Shown here: piece after piece, positions 60,519 through 64,000 of the stretch | How positions within the stretch are numbered: position 1 is the stretch's first letter | Layout: the number at the start of each line of letters is the position of its first letter | Assembly (NCBI GenBank): GCA_041277045.1 | Contig: JBGFSY010000002.1 | Coordinates: forward strand, 310,001-374,000 | DNA: 64,000 bases | Reading direction: 5' to 3' | DNA from: Reddybacter sp041277045 | Lineage (GTDB): Bacteria; Pseudomonadota; Gammaproteobacteria; Pseudomonadales; Porticoccaceae | The notes under the pieces: model-generated | Databases searched by the model: none | What the model saw: only the letters and a program-made list of their open reading frames with translations | What the model was told of the DNA's origin: nothing | Position numbers and translations under genes: made by a program

Positions 60519-63434
60519 CAGCGTAAATAATTCCAAGTTTAAAGAATCGAGCTTAGCCGCGCTATCGGCATTGGTGATGACCGCTGTGCTGCATTGCTCG
60601 TCGCGCAGATATTCTTTGCCGACACGCTGCAGGTCGTCGAGCTTCACTTCGCGCACCTGATTGCGGAAGGCTTCGCGCTGTTCGCGGCTGCGACCGTAGA
60701 GCTCGGCATGGAAGCTCTGCTTGGCTTCACCGGCTGGTGATGAGGGTTTGTCGATGCCGGAGACGACACCGAGGATGGCCTCTTCCACTTGCTGCCACTG
60801 GTGCTTCTCTTCCTGTAGCCAGACCAGGGAGGCCTGGAAGTCGTCGAGGGTGCCCTCGATGCGGGGGTCGCGGTAGGAAAAGAAGCGGAAGGCGCCGCCA
60901 TTATTGTCCTGCCCGGCACCGCCACCGTAGGCGCCGCCTTGTTCGCGAATGGCGCGGTGTAAATAGCCATTACGCAAAAACCCACCGAGTACGCTTAGTG
61001 GTGCAGCATCGGCATGGCCCATGGGTACGGTAGAGTAGGCGCGGGCGCAGAAGTTGACCTGGGTGCTAGTGGCCCACAGTTGCTGGCTCGGGGTGCAGAG
61101 CTCGGGGCGACTAAAGGGCGTAAAGGCCGAACCGTCACCGGGCTGCAGTGTGCCGAGAAAGTCGCTGGCAAATTGGCTCATATGTTCTTGTTCGCCGACC
61201 AGTAATGCCTGTCGCGGTGCCTTTAAAAACAGCGCGTGAAGCTCGGCCAGTTTGGCGGCGAAGCTGGCGAGTTCGACCTGCTCGTCCAGCTTGCTATCTA
61301 GTTGCTTGGTGAGACGAATACCCTCCATGCCGCCCCAGCGGTGGGACAACCAGGCACCGGGGCTGGCGTTGCTAGCAGCAGCTGCCATAGCCAAGGTGTG
61401 GCCGTTGCCGGTCACACTGCTTTCGCGGCGCGCGCGAATTTGCGCTATCAGTTCGCGCAGACGCGGTAGTTCATCAAAGCGCACCGACTCAAAGGTCGCG
61501 TTCATAAGTTCAGAAAGTGCGTTCTGATTGTTCGCTAACCCTTTGGCGCTCATCACCAAGTGGCCACTGAGGCTTTGCAGGTTGTCGACCGCACAGCGCA
61601 CCGAGGCGTGAGTGCTAATAGAGCCGCAAACCTGAGACTGCCAGAGCTGGGTGGCGAGGTAGTCCTTATTGCCGACACCGAGTTCGGTGAGGCAGCTGGA
61701 GTAGAGAGGCAGTAAATCAATCTGCTCGTCGCTGAGCGCGGGCAGGGCAACCAGTAGTTGTTGGTAGACTAGGCCGTTGGTGCCAACCTCGTATTGGGTC
61801 AGGGGTAGTTCGCCCTGAGTCTTGCTGGTGGCGCTGACATAGGCCATCTCGGGGGAGATGTCTTCGAGGCCCACCTTGGGCAGTACGCCTTCGTCGTCGG
61901 CCTGCATTTGGCGCTCGTTCAAGGCGGCTGTTTGATTGATGATCTCTTGTTTTTCGGCGTCGCTGAGCTGGGCTTTGATCGTGGCCAATTGCGCGGCTTC
62001 ACTTTTCTCGCGTCGTGCCGAGAGAGCGGGTTCGGGGCGCAGGGTTAAGCGCACGCGATGGGGGTTGTCGACCAGTAGCTCGCGGGCCAGGGTTTTAATA
62101 AACTCGGGGTCGGCAATGGAGGCGCGCAATTCGGCCAGTACCGGCTCTAAATCGAGCAGGGCGATGGGGTCGCCGCGATGGGTGGCGCTGGTCAATGAGG
62201 TCAAAATTAATTGCAGGCCGTAGGGGTAGCCGTCGCCGCCAATTTCCCGCTGCTGTAATTCCAGCTGGTGCAGAGAGGCCTCGACCTGTTCTTGGGCGAC
62301 GCCGTTTTCGGCAACATCGCGCAGGACGTCCATCACCAGGTTTTCCAGCTCGAGGGCTTTTTCAGGTTCGCTGCCTTCAATGCCGCAGACGAAGCACATT
62401 TCTTTTTGTGAGTCGTCCAGCCCACACAGCGGCGATGGCGAGCTGCCGAGGTCACTGGTTTCGAGGGCTTTCAACAGCGGCGATGCACTGTTGTCGAGCA
62501 AGATGCTGTTCAGCAAATGGGCCTGCATGCAGGATTTTAAATCGGTGGCCTTACCCAATAGCCAGCTAATAATAATATGGGTTTTATTATCGGTGGGGCC
62601 TTCCTCGTCAAAGGCGTAGGACTCTTCAACGGCGATGGGCGCCAGGTAGCGTTTCTCGTCTGGCACGGCGATGGTTTCAGCCAATGGCTCGAAACGGTTT
62701 AGCGCTTCGCTTTCGAAGTTGGCCTGATGCTCAGCGGCGGGGATGTCACCGAAGGTCATAAAGGTGGCATTGCTGGGGTGGTAGTGGGTTTTATAAAACG
62801 CCTGCAACTGCTCGTAGCTCAAATCGGGAATTGCCGCAGGGTCGCCACCGCTGTTGTAGTGGTAGGTGGTGGTCGGGTAGAGGTAGGTGCAGAGGGTGTG
62901 CCACAGGGTTGAGGTAACTGAACTCATCGCACCCTTCATTTCATTGAAGACCACACCTTTGTAGACCAGGTCGGAGGCGCTATTTTCGGCCTCTTCAAAT
63001 TCCAGGCGGTGGCCTTCCTGGGCAAAATCGAGAGGATCTAGCCGCGAGAAAAACACTGCGTCAAGATATACTTGCAGTAAGTTGTTAAAGTCTTTTCTAT
63101 TTTGGCTGGCGAAGGGGTAAGCGGTCCAGTCGGAGCTGGTAAAGGCATTCATAAAGGTGTTTAGCGAGCGGCGAATCATCATAAAGAAGGGGTCGCGCAC
63201 CGGGTACTTTTCACTGCCACAGAGGGCGGTATGTTCGAGGATATGCGCTACGCCCCGCGAGTCTTCAGGCACCGTGCGCAGGGCCACCAGAAACACGTTT
63301 TCGTTGTTGTCGGTGGCGATATGAATATGCTGGGCGCCGGTTTTAATGTGGCGGTATTCGCTGACATCGAGGTCGAGAGACTCGATGCGCTGGTTACGCA
63401 AAAACTCAAAAGCGGGGTGGGCGGGAGCATTCAT
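60516..63434 (-). CDS. M16C family zinc metallopeptidase (PreP-like)
   Basis: A 972-residue insulinase-family peptidase of the single-chain presequence protease type. The inverted zinc motif HxxEH is HILEH at His64-Glu67-His68 in VAHILEHTALCGSEKYPVRD, with the downstream Glu in the region VVFNEMKGAMS (about 170). The C-terminal half carries the Arg/Tyr motif region YGGGAGQD and FSYRDPRIEGTL. No signal peptide at the start, so probably cytosolic or unusual export. Start ATG 63434. Length is normal for the family. Confidence 0.93.
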   Translation of the reverse strand: MNAPAHPAFEFLRNQRIESLDLDVSEYRHIKTGAQHIHIATDNNENVFLVALRTVPEDSRGVAHILEHTALCGSEKYPVRDPFFMMIRRSLNTFMNAFTSSDWTAYPFASQNRKDFNNLLQVYLDAVFFSRLDPLDFAQEGHRLEFEEAENSASDLVYKGVVFNEMKGAMSSVTSTLWHTLCTYLYPTTTYHYNSGGDPAAIPDLSYEQLQAFYKTHYHPSNATFMTFGDIPAAEHQANFESEALNRFEPLAETIAVPDEKRYLAPIAVEESYAFDEEGPTDNKTHIIISWLLGKATDLKSCMQAHLLNSILLDNSASPLLKALETSDLGSSPSPLCGLDDSQKEMCFVCGIEGSEPEKALELENLVMDVLRDVAENGVAQEQVEASLHQLELQQREIGGDGYPYGLQLILTSLTSATHRGDPIALLDLEPVLAELRASIADPEFIKTLARELLVDNPHRVRLTLRPEPALSARREKSEAAQLATIKAQLSDAEKQEIINQTAALNERQMQADDEGVLPKVGLEDISPEMAYVSATSKTQGELPLTQYEVGTNGLVYQQLLVALPALSDEQIDLLPLYSSCLTELGVGNKDYLATQLWQSQVCGSISTHASVRCAVDNLQSLSGHLVMSAKGLANNQNALSELMNATFESVRFDELPRLRELIAQIRARRESSVTGNGHTLAMAAAASNASPGAWLSHRWGGMEGIRLTKQLDSKLDEQVELASFAAKLAELHALFLKAPRQALLVGEQEHMSQFASDFLGTLQPGDGSAFTPFSRPELCTPSQQLWATSTQVNFCARAYSTVPMGHADAAPLSVLGGFLRNGYLHRAIREQGGAYGGGAGQDNNGGAFRFFSYRDPRIEGTLDDFQASLVWLQEEKHQWQQVEEAILGVVSGIDKPSSPAGEAKQSFHAELYGRSREQREAFRNQVREVKLDDLQRVGKEYLRDEQCSTAVITNADSAAKLDSLNLELFTL

Positions 63435-63614
63435 AAACAGCTTACCTGGGTGTTAATAAGAGGTGAATTCAGATTTGTTGCCAAGCAGCAACGGGATAAA
63501 TCGACAGCGCATTATTCTACTCTGCGCAGGGCTCGTGTGGTGAAAATATTTAGTGCGCTTTTCAGGAATTATAGTCGCTAAAGGGTAGGGCTATAGTCCC
63601 TGAAAAAAGAGGGC

Positions 63615-64000
63615 TTATTTGAGCTTACGGGCAAACAACTCAAAGGCGATATCCCAGTGGCGCTCGGCGGCGTCGTGGTTGTACATCATGCGCTGGGGGA
63701 AGGCGAAGCCGTGCTCGGTGTTGGGCACTTTTTCCAACACATAGTCGATATTGTTTTCACTCAGGCAGGCGTCTAGGGCTTTAATCTCGGCATCGGGCAC
63801 ATAGGGGTCGTGTGCGGCGAAGCCAAAATAAAGCGTGCAATCGCTTTCGATATTGGGGATCAGCAAGTGAGCGGAATCACTTTGCTTGGTAAGGTGGGAG
63901 ACGCCGTAGAGGGAGGCCATGGCTTTAAAGCGCTCGGGAAAACTGCCGGTTACGGCGAGAACAAACTTGCCGCTCATGCAGTAGCCGATGCAGCCCATGG
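63615..64000 (-). CDS. Dienelactone hydrolase family protein, N-terminal part outside window
   Basis: The visible 128 residues contain the nucleophile motif GCIGYCMSGKF with catalytic Cys in GYCMSG, the Asp in AHDPYVPDAEIKAL and the His in TEHGFAFPQR, the alpha/beta hydrolase triad of dienelactone hydrolases. The gene begins outside the window (the frame is open to the edge). Substrates other than dienelactone are likely, since family members are broad. About 180 bases separate it from the M16C gene start. Confidence 0.88.
   Translation of the reverse strand, partial: MGCIGYCMSGKFVLAVTGSFPERFKAMASLYGVSHLTKQSDSAHLLIPNIESDCTLYFGFAAHDPYVPDAEIKALDACLSENNIDYVLEKVPNTEHGFAFPQRMMYNHDAAERHWDIAFELFARKLK

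Noticed and set aside
60737..61033. Plus-strand open frames opposite the M16C protease gene, and similar ones opposite the AddB-like gene
   Set aside because: They are antisense shadows of a well-supported coding frame, with arginine-rich translations typical of GC-biased antisense reading.

Overview
The window looks like chromosomal DNA of a marine gammaproteobacterium, perhaps of the Cellvibrionales/Spongiibacter kind. The evidence is the set of typical gammaproteobacterial housekeeping genes (tusDCBE, cmoAB, trmA, rsuA, murI, rmuC, umuDC with a LexA box) together with an MSHA-type pilus locus and a proteobacterial dedicated sortase system, which is mostly known from marine Proteobacteria. 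The exact genus cannot be read from the sequence.

Layout. 0-4.1 kb (minus): a UvrD/AddA-like helicase (cut by the window edge) and an AddB-like PD-(D/E)XK nuclease. 4.5-18.0 kb (plus): a compact MSHA-like type IV pilus locus: secretin, TPR protein, MshE ATPase with predicted c-di-GMP-binding N-terminal modules, platform protein, three alignment-complex proteins, three pilin-like proteins, a PilZ protein and an ExeA/MshM ATPase fused to a SPOR-like domain. A tandem 8-bp repeat lies just before the third pilin gene. 18-32.6 kb: ordinary metabolism: murI, rmuC, AEC transporter, trmA, aldehyde dehydrogenase with DUF779 partner, HNH protein, CoA transferase, tus operon, Na+/H+ antiporter, a serine hydrolase that seems to start at ATC, and an SDR. 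32.6-36.1 kb is a gene graveyard: IS1595 remnant, intact IS30-like element, tail of a membrane protein, GST and EamA fragments, and a 57-bp attC-like site.

36.1-43.4 kb holds yrbL and the dedicated sortase system: histidine kinase and response regulator (minus) divergent from a small unknown gene, an OmpA-like lipoprotein, the VIT/VWA sortase target and the class GN sortase. The target gene carries an in-frame amber codon that separates the VWA part from the sorting signal, while everything else looks intact.

43.5-50.6 kb: methyltransferase, ruined patatin gene, thiolase, rsuA, DUF523, tag and an SOS-controlled umuDC. 50.6-55.5 kb is an accessory stretch ending at the 3' side of a tRNA-Pro: an orphan RHS tail, a RAYT transposase remnant with REP-like palindromes, and a three-gene cassette of a selenium-binding-protein/methanethiol-oxidase-like propeller lipoprotein, a di-heme MbnH/MauG-type enzyme and an MbnP-type copper protein. 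55.8-64 kb returns to core genes: cysH, tRNA-Arg, acyl-CoA ligase, cmoB, cmoA, an M16C protease and a partial dienelactone hydrolase.

All family assignments were made by reading the protein sequences and recalling families; no search was run.
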